From Chlorobium sp. (lineage in GTDB: Bacteria > Bacteroidota > Chlorobiia > Chlorobiales > Chlorobiaceae), in the NCBI GenBank assembly GCA_026193435.1, contig JAPHUN010000082.1, positions 1-6,790 of the forward strand: a stretch of DNA of 6,790 nucleotides, given 5' to 3'. The notes beneath the pieces were generated by a model, which did not search any database, was not told the DNA's origin, and saw only the letters and a program-made list of their open reading frames with translations. Both the position numbers and the translations under genes were made by a program. Positions within the stretch are counted from its first letter, which is position 1. Every line of letters begins with the position of its first letter. This document shows, one piece after another, positions 1 through 6,261 of the stretch.

Positions 1-2656
1 AGGGATCGATAGAATGAATGTTGCGACCGGAAGGAAGAACGTTGACGCCGTCCCTTACCAGATCTCCGCCGGGTCCGGAAGGTATGTATCGACCGTCAAG
101 CACCCGTACAAGAGCATCCATCTCTCCACGGTTGTCGCCAAGAGCCTGGAGGATATGCGCGCCTTCACTAATAAGTCCATCAACCATTGCCAGATGTTCT
201 CCTGGCAACTCCTGACCATTGGTGATATCCTTGAACACTTCCTGAGGACTTTTCCTTTCAAACAGCACCTGTTGGATAAAATCCTTGCATGACTGATCAA
301 CTGTTTCCCGTAGCTCTACAGCCTCGCTTTCACCGCTTCTTGAACGTTTAGCAAGCTCTTCATAGTCTGCAAAATGACCGTTGGAACCGGAACAGAACAT
401 GAACATTTCCGGAAGGCTCGTACCGTTTTGCCCCCTGTTTTTCAGGGTTTCAGTCACCGTGACAAGCTGCGAATCAAGCGGGCTCGACTCACCGAACACA
501 TGAAGAGAATTTGAAATCAGACGGTTTTCAAGCTCAAGAACGTAACTGTAGAGACGGCTGACAAAATCCCTGAACGTTTCGCCTTCTATCTTCGGACAGT
601 CGTCGGTAAGGTTCAGAAGCTCTGCTTTCTGCATAATCGCCATTTCAACATCACCTGCTTCGTTCGAATCTCCGAGGTTGCGCTCTCGATAATCGGCAAG
701 CAGATCCTTCATTGCCGGCAGCTCCTTGTAGAGTCCCGCTCTTGAAAGCGGAGGCACGACATGAGACACCATAGTCGCAAGACCTCTGCGTTTTGCGATG
801 GAGGATTCACTCGGGTTGTTGATGGGATAGATATAGAAGTGCGGGATATCCCCGAGCAGCGCGTCCGGCCAGCAGTCGCCGGTCAGGCCTGTCTGCAGAC
901 CCGGCATCCATTCGACAGAACCATGCATACCTACGTGTACAAGCGCATGGGCCTTGAGTTCACGGCTGATCCAGCGATAGAAGGAGATGTACTGATGATG
1001 GGGCGTGTTGGCCTTGTCGAACAACAGTCTCATTGGATCACCCTGCACACCGATACGAGGCTGTACACCGATAAATATATTACCATAACGAATACCGCCG
1101 ATAAACACGTCTTCCGTTCCTATAGGGACAATCTCACCGGGAAAACCCTGCCAGCGCTCTTCGATTCGCTCCCGTTCCCTCGAGGTTGTCAGTTCCCTGA
1201 ACTTCTCTGCGTTAATCTTCAGAGCATCCGGCTTTCCGTTCTGGAACTGGTGATCGGTAGCCTTGTCGAGAGCCTTGAAGAGCTCTTCCGGACTCGAAGG
1301 AAGTTCGCCGGTAGCATATCCTTCCTTTTTCAACCGATGCAGCATGGCGAACAGTGACTTGGGAACATCGAGCAGGGCCGCGCTGGCTTTTTTACCCAGC
1401 CCGGGAGGATAATCATAGACAACAAACGCGATTTTCTTTTCCCTGTTGGATACCTCTCTCAATCTCAGCCAGTTTGCCGACAACCCTGTCAAACGGTCTA
1501 TCCTTTCAGGTACAGTCTCGATCTTTCCGTCCTTGAGTGCCCCGAGGACTATCGGACAGACAGCTCCGTCCATTTCAGGTATAGAGTAGGTAAACGTTAT
1601 CTGCATGGGCGAAACGCCAAGCTCGTGCCACGACTCGAAGTCCTGAATCAGCAGCGGCTGGGATACGATATAGGGGACATCCAGCTTTCTCATAATCTCG
1701 TCACGAGCTTCTGCCGCTGTACCCGGTTTGGTCGATCCAGCAGGGCCGCCCACAAGACCAAAACCCATCATGTTCACCAGCAGATCGAGTTTTTCCTTGA
1801 CAAACCAGTCTCTGACCAGCACGTGTCCTTCCACGCCCATAACAAACGAGGGCAGCACCTTGAGCCCTCTGCTCTCAAAGCCGCGGATCGTATCGTCGAT
1901 ATAGGTTTTTTCCTGAAGCAGGTGCTTGCGGAAAAACAGCATACCCACTTTCTGGCCTTTATTGAAGTTTCTTCCCTGTTTTTTTGACCAGTTCTTGAAT
2001 GATTTGACATCCTTGAAATATTCCGGAGCATCCGGGTGATAGAGCCCCATATTCGGCACATCGACAATAGGGCCGACCTCAAGCTGCTCGTTACAGTACT
2101 CCCTGAGAATCAGCCGGAACATGTTGGCAATGTTCTCGGGAGTGGGCTGCATCCAGTAGGAATACACAAGCAGCCAGTTCTTGAAGTCTTTCGCTTTTTT
2201 CGGAACAAGAGGAAGTATCGTTCGCATGATCTTCATCAGCTTCATGTAACCGTAAAGCGCGTCCTCGTCACGCCCCTTCACAAGCATCTTGGCAATCTTC
2301 TTGACCGACTCGGGCATTCCACCCTTGCCCTCTCCGACAGCATAATTTCCAACTTTGGTCAGCGCCATGGCGTCCGGCATCGACTCAAAAACAAAGATTG
2401 TTTTCTCCTGGTTGGAGGCCTGTTCAAGCTGCTCACGGAACCAGTCAACCTGATCCTTGAACTGGATCATACTCATAAACACACAATCAGCTTCGGATAT
2501 AGCTTTTGCTGCTTCGGGATTCATTTTTTCCAGATCTACATCAGTCCACTGGGTAAGCTCGGCTTCACCATGCAGAAGGTTGATAATCTTTTTCCAGAGA
2601 TTGGTATTGTATTGCTCGAGTCCGACAATCGCTGTGATTTTCCTAAGCTGTGCCAT
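1..2656 (-). CDS. bchT: Magnesium chelatase subunit H (BchH/BchS/BchT family, probably BchT), 3' end cut by window
   Basis: This is the large porphyrin-binding subunit of Mg-chelatase, which with BchI and BchD inserts Mg2+ into protoporphyrin IX in the cytoplasm. The frame opens at ATG 2656-2654 (MAQLRKITAIVG) and stays open for 885 codons to the left edge. Family members run to about 1,270 residues, so roughly the last 30% is missing. Visible CobN/Mg-chelatase motifs are GGPAGSTKPG (303-312), the region around residues 574-586 (HVGMHGSVEWMPG), NNPSES (613-618) with KRRG (622-625), and SGPGGD (860-865) followed by LPSGRN near 873-878. A purine-rich AGAGGT sits directly before the ATG, unusually close for a ribosome binding site. 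A terminator separates it from bchD upstream. Green sulfur bacteria carry three H paralogs (BchH, BchS, BchT). The BchT assignment rests on its position next to bchD-bchI, recalled from Chlorobaculum tepidum, not on a paralog-specific motif. Membership of the H family is near certain; the paralog is less so. Confidence 0.93.
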   Translation of the reverse strand, partial: MAQLRKITAIVGLEQYNTNLWKKIINLLHGEAELTQWTDVDLEKMNPEAAKAISEADCVFMSMIQFKDQVDWFREQLEQASNQEKTIFVFESMPDAMALTKVGNYAVGEGKGGMPESVKKIAKMLVKGRDEDALYGYMKLMKIMRTILPLVPKKAKDFKNWLLVYSYWMQPTPENIANMFRLILREYCNEQLEVGPIVDVPNMGLYHPDAPEYFKDVKSFKNWSKKQGRNFNKGQKVGMLFFRKHLLQEKTYIDDTIRGFESRGLKVLPSFVMGVEGHVLVRDWFVKEKLDLLVNMMGFGLVGGPAGSTKPGTAAEARDEIMRKLDVPYIVSQPLLIQDFESWHELGVSPMQITFTYSIPEMDGAVCPIVLGALKDGKIETVPERIDRLTGLSANWLRLREVSNREKKIAFVVYDYPPGLGKKASAALLDVPKSLFAMLHRLKKEGYATGELPSSPEELFKALDKATDHQFQNGKPDALKINAEKFRELTTSRERERIEERWQGFPGEIVPIGTEDVFIGGIRYGNIFIGVQPRIGVQGDPMRLLFDKANTPHHQYISFYRWISRELKAHALVHVGMHGSVEWMPGLQTGLTGDCWPDALLGDIPHFYIYPINNPSESSIAKRRGLATMVSHVVPPLSRAGLYKELPAMKDLLADYRERNLGDSNEAGDVEMAIMQKAELLNLTDDCPKIEGETFRDFVSRLYSYVLELENRLISNSLHVFGESSPLDSQLVTVTETLKNRGQNGTSLPEMFMFCSGSNGHFADYEELAKRSRSGESEAVELRETVDQSCKDFIQQVLFERKSPQEVFKDITNGQELPGEHLAMVDGLISEGAHILQALGDNRGEMDALVRVLDGRYIPSGPGGDLVRDGVNVLPSGRNIHSIDP

Positions 2657-2758
2657 GACCTCTAAATCAAATAATTAATAATACTGAAACCCCGACCCCA
2701 TCAAAAAAATACAAGAAACACTGTGAATCTACACGTAAGATAACTGCCTAAAAAACAA
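2657..2758 (-). promoter_or_regulatory. Probable promoter and leader of the H-subunit gene
   Basis: About 100 bases lie between the bchD terminator and the H-gene ATG, so the H gene probably starts its own transcript here. On the minus strand a TTGATG (2704-2699) and a TATTAT (2683-2678) are 15 bases apart, shorter than the usual 17. A G-rich stretch, GGGGTCGGGG, lies between them. The bases just before the gene are A/T-rich. The exact boxes are guesses, because Chlorobi promoter consensus is poorly defined; the argument rests mainly on the terminator upstream. Confidence 0.3.
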
Positions 2759-2795
2759 AAACCTCCCCTGGCATCAATCACAACGGGGGAGGTTT
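2751..2795 (-). terminator. Rho-independent terminator after bchD
   Basis: Reading the minus strand, AAACCTCCCC (2795-2786) and GGGGAGGTTT (2768-2759) form a perfect 10-bp stem around a 17-base loop. The stem runs straight into a T-rich tract, TTTTTGTTTTTT (2761-2750). The hairpin begins 25 bases after the bchD stop codon. A G/C-rich stem base, a hairpin close to the stop and a long U-tract are the standard intrinsic-terminator signature. It ends the bchI-bchD message and isolates the H gene, unless it is conditionally read through. Confidence 0.88.
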
Positions 2796-2820
2796 CGTGA
2801 AATCTATGAGCACAAATCGT

Positions 2821-4677
2821 TCAACTCAGAGCTGCCATTGCGATCTCTTCGGCTTTGGCGTTCGGCAGATAAAAATACCGTCCCCCAAGTTTTTCAGCAA
2901 GCTTTGGCGCTTCTCCCCGTGAAAGGTAGTTCATCTGGGTGTCGATAATAACAGAAGCGACGCCCTCCGCGAATATGGTGGCTGAAATGGCTTCAATCTC
3001 CTGCTGCACCTCCTCTTTTGTCGCTTTTGGGGCATCGGGATCATACGAGGACTGCAGACTGATGTTACCTCGACCATCGGTAATCACAACAAACATGATT
3101 TGTGAAACACCTTTTGTCCGGGCCTGTTTTGCCGTTTCCAATCCAAGAAAAAGAGCAGAAGCAAGCGGCGTTCCTCCGCCGGTAGGCAGCACATCAAGCT
3201 CTCTCTTTGCTCGATCCACACTCTGCGACGGCGGCAGTAGAAGCTGAGCCTCTTTTCCTCTGAAAGAAATCAGTGAAACCTGATCACGATGAACATACGC
3301 ATTCTGCAGCAGATGCGAGACCGCGCCCTTTGCCTGGCGCATGCGGTTCAATGCCATGGAACCGGATGCATCGACCATGAAAATGTACAGGGTACCCGAC
3401 TTGTCACGAAACTTCTTGATCCTGACATCCTCTTTATTGATAATCAGGGCGGTTTTAACTGCACCGAACTTCTTTTTGCGTTCCTCTCTGCGGCTCTCCT
3501 GCCATGGTGCCGCTGAAATCAGCGTTGGAATAATCGCGACCTTTCCACTACGCATTTCACCTTCCTGGGAACGAACAAAGCGGCCACGACGATTGTTGAG
3601 CGCTTCCCCGCGGCTTCCGGATCTGCTTTTCCTCTTTGCCGCGAGAGAAATGTTCATGATGTTGTCCGGTAACTCAGTCTCTATGGCCTCCATCATCAGC
3701 TCCTCGATCATGTCCGGAGTTTCCTCCTCTTCCTCCTCCTCATTCGGATCAGAATTGTCTTCAGGTGCATCCTGATCTTCAGATTCAGGACTATCCGGAG
3801 GCATATCTTCATCCGGAGGCATATCGTCCATAACCTCTTCTTCCTGCGGAGGCATCTGCGTCGCTCTGGGCACCAGCACCAGCTTGAGAGCAAGTTTAAG
3901 ATCTTCCTCGTCAACGTCGGTACGCTGCGCAAGTGCGGCACTCGCAAGGGCTGCTTTTATGGCGAAAATATCGGCACGGTTACCCTCAACCCCGAGACTT
4001 ACGGCGGACTGAATCAGTCCCTGCATCTGCTCCTTGGTCATGGAAACAAGCGGAAGCTGCTCTTGAGCCGCTTCGATAAGCCCTCTAAGCATTTTCAGCT
4101 CATCTTCAGTGTCTTCAGCGTCTCTTTTCCCGAGTACACAGTTGACGATAAGCTTACGTGCCCTGTAATCGTTCTGGGTGGTGAAAGGAACAATCATGCC
4201 TACCCGGTCAAGAAGTCCCATACGGACGTCCCCATCGGAAGGATCATAGGTTCCGATCAACATAAATTTCGCCGGATGCACCTCACTGAGGCCTTCACGT
4301 TCAACAAGCACCGCTCCTCTCGACATGGCATCCATGACATGGGAAACAGCGGAGCTGTCAAGAAGACTCAAAGAATCTACGTAGAGCACTCCTTCGTGAG
4401 CCTTGGAGAGCACGCCGTGCTGAACGACACGCTTACCCTGAACAAGTGTCGCTTCGAGATCTACGCCGCCGATCAACCGGTCTTCCGTAACATTCAAAGG
4501 CAACTCGACAAAAGGCGTATCTTCCGAAACTATACCGGAAAAAGCCCTTGCAAGTGTGGACTTGCCGGACCCGACAGCCGCCGGAACCACTACCCCGCCA
4601 AGAGAAGGATCAACGGCAAGCAGCATCATCGCCTGCTTTGCCAGATCCATTCCAACAATATCGGTAAAAGCTATCAT
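2821..4677 (-). CDS. bchD: Magnesium chelatase subunit D (AAA+-like plus VWA domain)
   Basis: This 618-residue protein has the typical BchD length and domain order. It forms the I-D motor complex that drives Mg2+ insertion by the H subunit. The AAA+-like domain spans about 1-270 and contains VGSGKST (35-41), an altered Walker B (VLYVDSLSLL, D101 then S102 where BchI has DE), an altered sensor 1 (D145 where BchI has Asn), an Arg in LLDRVG (R158) and a sensor-2-like Arg (R234). A Pro/acid linker covers about 276-325, with seven consecutive Glu at 313-319. The C-terminal VWA domain (about 428-618) has an intact MIDAS: DASGS (436-440), T503 in GGGTP and D534 in TDGRGN. The loss of the Walker B Glu fits the established view that D binds nucleotide or acts as a platform with little hydrolysis of its own. 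The ATG shares its A with the TAA of bchI, which suggests coupled translation. A strong terminator follows the stop. Identification is secure. Confidence 0.97.
   Translation of the reverse strand: MIAFTDIVGMDLAKQAMMLLAVDPSLGGVVVPAAVGSGKSTLARAFSGIVSEDTPFVELPLNVTEDRLIGGVDLEATLVQGKRVVQHGVLSKAHEGVLYVDSLSLLDSSAVSHVMDAMSRGAVLVEREGLSEVHPAKFMLIGTYDPSDGDVRMGLLDRVGMIVPFTTQNDYRARKLIVNCVLGKRDAEDTEDELKMLRGLIEAAQEQLPLVSMTKEQMQGLIQSAVSLGVEGNRADIFAIKAALASAALAQRTDVDEEDLKLALKLVLVPRATQMPPQEEEVMDDMPPDEDMPPDSPESEDQDAPEDNSDPNEEEEEEETPDMIEELMMEAIETELPDNIMNISLAAKRKSRSGSRGEALNNRRGRFVRSQEGEMRSGKVAIIPTLISAAPWQESRREERKKKFGAVKTALIINKEDVRIKKFRDKSGTLYIFMVDASGSMALNRMRQAKGAVSHLLQNAYVHRDQVSLISFRGKEAQLLLPPSQSVDRAKRELDVLPTGGGTPLASALFLGLETAKQARTKGVSQIMFVVITDGRGNISLQSSYDPDAPKATKEEVQQEIEAISATIFAEGVASVIIDTQMNYLSRGEAPKLAEKLGGRYFYLPNAKAEEIAMAALS
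3793..3825. repeat. 18-bp-period tandem repeat in the bchD linker
   Basis: Two identical 15-base copies of ATCCGGAGGCATATC (3793-3807 and 3811-3825) lie 18 bases apart. They encode the repeated DMPPD units near residues 285-295 of BchD. The period is a multiple of three, so the frame is kept. This looks like a local duplication in the flexible Pro/acidic linker and may vary in copy number between strains. Confidence 0.75.
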
Positions 4678-4679
4678 TA
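4675..4679 (-). promoter_or_regulatory. TAATG stop-start overlap coupling bchI to bchD
   Basis: On the minus strand the bchI stop TAA (4679-4677) and the bchD start ATG (4677-4675) share one A. The purine-rich GGAGAAGTAGAAGAAG just before it lies inside the last bchI codons and is only a weak ribosome binding site. This arrangement is typical of translational coupling, in which ribosomes ending bchI reinitiate on bchD. It would favour balanced I and D synthesis. Confidence 0.7.
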
Positions 4680-5828
4680 TACTTCTTCTACTTCTCCAAG
4701 TACTTTAGCAAGTTCACGATCGATTTTTTCACCCGGATCCATAACCTCCAGCGGATCTTTGCGCAAGCGATGCCGCAAGCAAAGCCCTGCAATCTCCCGG
4801 ACATGCTCGATGGTAACCACCTTGTCGCCATTGAACGCCGCAAAAGCGTTGGCTGTTCTGGTAATGGTCAACTCACCGCGATGTCCGTCGATACCGAGCT
4901 GCATACAAAGTTTTGCGACATCAGTAAGTACTTCGTCACCCATGGTAACTTCAGGTAGCAATTCCTTTGCCTGAAGAATCCTTTTCTGCAGTTTATTCTG
5001 TTCACGCGTCCATTTTTTCAAAAAAGCCTGCGGGTCATCATCATACTCGTGCCGTCTTTTCACAATTTCAACTCTCTTGGCAACATCGAGAATAGTTATA
5101 ATCCTCGCGTGCAGTCCGAAACGGTCAAGCAGCTGAGGTCTCAGTTCACCCTCTTCAGGGTTACCCGACCCGACAAGAACGAATCGTGCCGGATGGCGAA
5201 TACTGATTCCTTCACGTTCAACCACATTCCTGCCGCTGGCAGCAACATCAAGCAGTACGTCCACAAGATGGTCATCGAGAAGGTTCACTTCATCGATATA
5301 AAGAAATCCACGGTTGGACTGAGCAAGAAGTCCAGGCTCAAATGCCTTGACGCCACTTGTAAGCGCCTGTTCAATATCGATGGTACCACAAACACGGTCT
5401 TCAGTCGCGCCGAGAGGAAGATCGACAACAGGCACAGGAATATCCTCTATAGTCATATCTTCAGGAGTCATCGCCTTTGCGCCTTTCTTCGGCTTTTCAG
5501 CCTCGAGATAATCAGAAACAGAACGGTTGTAAACATCGTCCTTGACTCGTTCAATCATAGGAAGTACCTCTGCAAGCGCCCGGACAGTAGTACTTTTACC
5601 GGTTCCCCTGTGGCCCATCACGAGCACACCGCCAATCCTCGGATCGATGATATTCAGTATCAGGCTGAGTTTCATTTCTTCCTGACCTACGATTGCCGTG
5701 AAAGGAAACGCCGTCCCTTGCTTCTTCTTTGTTCTCGCTTTCTTTGGGCCGGAAGCCTTAGCGGCAACTGAACCGGACTTTGCTTTCGTACTTGCTGTTT
5801 TCTTTGCAGCTGAAGCAGTTTGAGTCAT
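4677..5828 (-). CDS. bchI: Magnesium chelatase subunit I (AAA+ ATPase)
   Basis: This is the ATPase subunit of Mg-chelatase; family members form hexameric rings with BchD and power Mg2+ insertion into protoporphyrin IX. Numbering from the ATG at 5828 gives 383 residues. A basic tail covers about 1-40, with ten Lys, one Arg and no acidic residue. The AAA+ core follows from FPFTAIVGQEE: Walker A GHRGTGKST (72-80), DLPLGATEDRV, Walker B FLYIDEV (D179, E180), sensor 1 GSGNPEEG (N223), Arg finger R236 in LLDRFG, sensor 2 in DGHRGE (R317) and the conserved LRHRLRKDPLE near the C-terminus (351-361). All catalytic residues are present, in contrast to BchD. The start is ambiguous: an in-frame GTG at 5849 would add MFKKSSI, and an in-frame stop lies just above it. 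The GTG has a weak AGGG four bases upstream, while the ATG has no clear ribosome binding site. ATG is preferred because MTQ-like starts are remembered for green sulfur BchI proteins. The gene overlaps bchD by one base. Confidence 0.96.
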   Translation of the reverse strand: MTQTASAAKKTASTKAKSGSVAAKASGPKKARTKKKQGTAFPFTAIVGQEEMKLSLILNIIDPRIGGVLVMGHRGTGKSTTVRALAEVLPMIERVKDDVYNRSVSDYLEAEKPKKGAKAMTPEDMTIEDIPVPVVDLPLGATEDRVCGTIDIEQALTSGVKAFEPGLLAQSNRGFLYIDEVNLLDDHLVDVLLDVAASGRNVVEREGISIRHPARFVLVGSGNPEEGELRPQLLDRFGLHARIITILDVAKRVEIVKRRHEYDDDPQAFLKKWTREQNKLQKRILQAKELLPEVTMGDEVLTDVAKLCMQLGIDGHRGELTITRTANAFAAFNGDKVVTIEHVREIAGLCLRHRLRKDPLEVMDPGEKIDRELAKVLGEVEEV

Positions 5829-5911
5829 AATTGATGATTTTTTAAACACCCCAACCCTATACGTCTACTCCTGCGGGAAAAGGCTTACTTAATTGAATAC
5901 GTTGTACAATT

Positions 5912-5955
5912 AAAGCATGAATTTATGCTTTTAAAAAGAGAATAGAAAATGCTTT
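5912..5955. promoter_or_regulatory. Dyad AAAGCAT-N6-ATGCTTT plus a third half-site upstream of bchI
   Basis: A perfect 7-bp inverted repeat, AAAGCAT (5912-5918) and ATGCTTT (5925-5931), surrounds GAATTT. A third ATGCTTT lies at 5949-5955, 24 bases from the second half-site. The cluster is about 85-130 bases upstream of the bchI ATG, in the likely promoter region. There is no U-tract after the dyad, so it does not look like a terminator. It could be an operator for a dimeric regulator, but no known binding consensus is matched, and A/T-rich DNA yields such dyads by chance. A minus-strand TTGTAA, 17 bases before TTTTAA, overlaps it as a weak promoter candidate. Confidence 0.3.
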
Positions 5956-6009
5956 ACAAAAAAGGATCAAAGAGCCCCCTTTTTCTTTGTTCACCACCTG
6001 CGCCCTGAA

Positions 6010-6095
6010 CAGTCGGCAGTCGGCAGTCTTCAAGTCTTCAGTCGGCAGTTACCAGTCAACAGTCTTCAGCCTTCAAGTCTTCAGTCGCCGGTCTC
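6010..6095. repeat. Degenerate heptamer array, block 1 (CAGTCNN)
   Basis: Twelve consecutive units can be read in 7-base steps, two of them lengthened to 8 bases (6031-6038 and 6074-6081, both CAAGTCTT). The pentamer CAGTC starts at 6010, 6017, 6024, 6039, 6053, 6060 and 6082. A 17-base segment, CTTCAAGTCTTCAGTCG, occurs exactly twice (6028-6044 and 6071-6087), so there is a higher-order duplication 43 bases apart. On the gene-sense strand the units read NNGACTG. Confidence 0.85.
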
Positions 6096-6158
6096 CCTTT
6101 CTCCCCGTCTTCCATTATTACAATAGTCATTTGCCATTCGACACTCCAACGTCACCCA

Positions 6159-6193
6159 CTCATCGCTCATCGCTCAGTACTCAGCACTTTCTT
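6159..6193. repeat. Degenerate heptamer array, block 2 (CTCATCG / CTCAGNA)
   Basis: Units CTCATCG (6159-6165 and 6166-6172), CTCAGTA (6173-6179), CTCAGCA (6180-6186) and a decayed CTTTCTT (6187-6193) keep a strict 7-base step. The block is in the same 7-base phase as the last units of block 1, with the intervening 6096-6158 readable as diverged heptamers. Confidence 0.7.
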
Positions 6194-6212
6194 TCCTCTT
6201 GTCACTTTCCCC

Positions 6213-6261
6213 CAATCATCATTCCTCAATCACCAATCATCAATCAAAAATCATAAATCCT
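6213..6261. repeat. Degenerate heptamer array, block 3 (CAATCAN), reaching the lpdA stop codon
   Basis: Seven successive 7-base units can be read: CAATCAT at 6213 and 6234, CATTCCT at 6220, CAATCAC at 6227, CAATCAA at 6241, AAATCAT at 6248 and AAATCCT at 6255. The last two units cover the TGA stop (6253-6251) and the final codons of the dehydrogenase gene. The array therefore either ends exactly at, or has grown into, the coding end. Confidence 0.7.

Larger units (their letters stand above)
5829..6250. other. 422-bp non-coding gap between lpdA and bchI
   Basis: No convincing gene lies here. The 89-codon plus-strand open frame across it is composed of the short repeats and has no recognisable protein character. 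The right part (about 6010-6250) is a heptamer-based repeat array. The left part (5829-6000) is A/T-rich and presumably holds the bchI promoter, leader and a small dyad. A possible weak hairpin, AAAAAGG (5959-5965) with CCTTTTT (5978-5984), could end the lpdA message but has only two G:C pairs, so it is not called as a terminator. Confidence 0.7.

Noticed and set aside
761..1357. 198-codon plus-strand open frame opposite the H gene
   Set aside because: The minus-strand frame here encodes the conserved HGSVEW and NNPSES motifs; the plus frame is a shadow.
1774..2082. 102-codon minus-strand open frame inside the H gene
   Set aside because: It is in a different frame from the continuous 885-codon H reading frame and lacks any family motif.
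2036..2665. 209-codon plus-strand open frame opposite the start of the H gene
   Set aside because: Antisense to a frame with clear family motifs; no domain or independent start signal seen.
4063..4974. 303-codon plus-strand open frame across the bchI/bchD junction
   Set aside because: It lies opposite two secure genes, has no recognisable domain, and its openness follows from the codon bias of the real frames.
5049..5771. 240-codon plus-strand open frame opposite bchI
   Set aside because: Fully antisense to the conserved AAA+ domain; the translated sequence shows no protein family and no ribosome binding site.
5959..5984. Terminator of lpdA, AAAAAGG with CCTTTTT
   Set aside because: Only two G:C pairs in the 7-bp stem and almost 270 bases after the stop; too weak to call.
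5987..6256. 89-codon plus-strand open frame in the gap before bchI
   Set aside because: It is made of the heptamer array read through in three frames, giving Ser/Pro/His-rich low-complexity sequence with no family resemblance.
6010..6261. CRISPR array
   Set aside because: Units are 7 bases and contiguous with no spacers of 25-40 bases and no cas genes.
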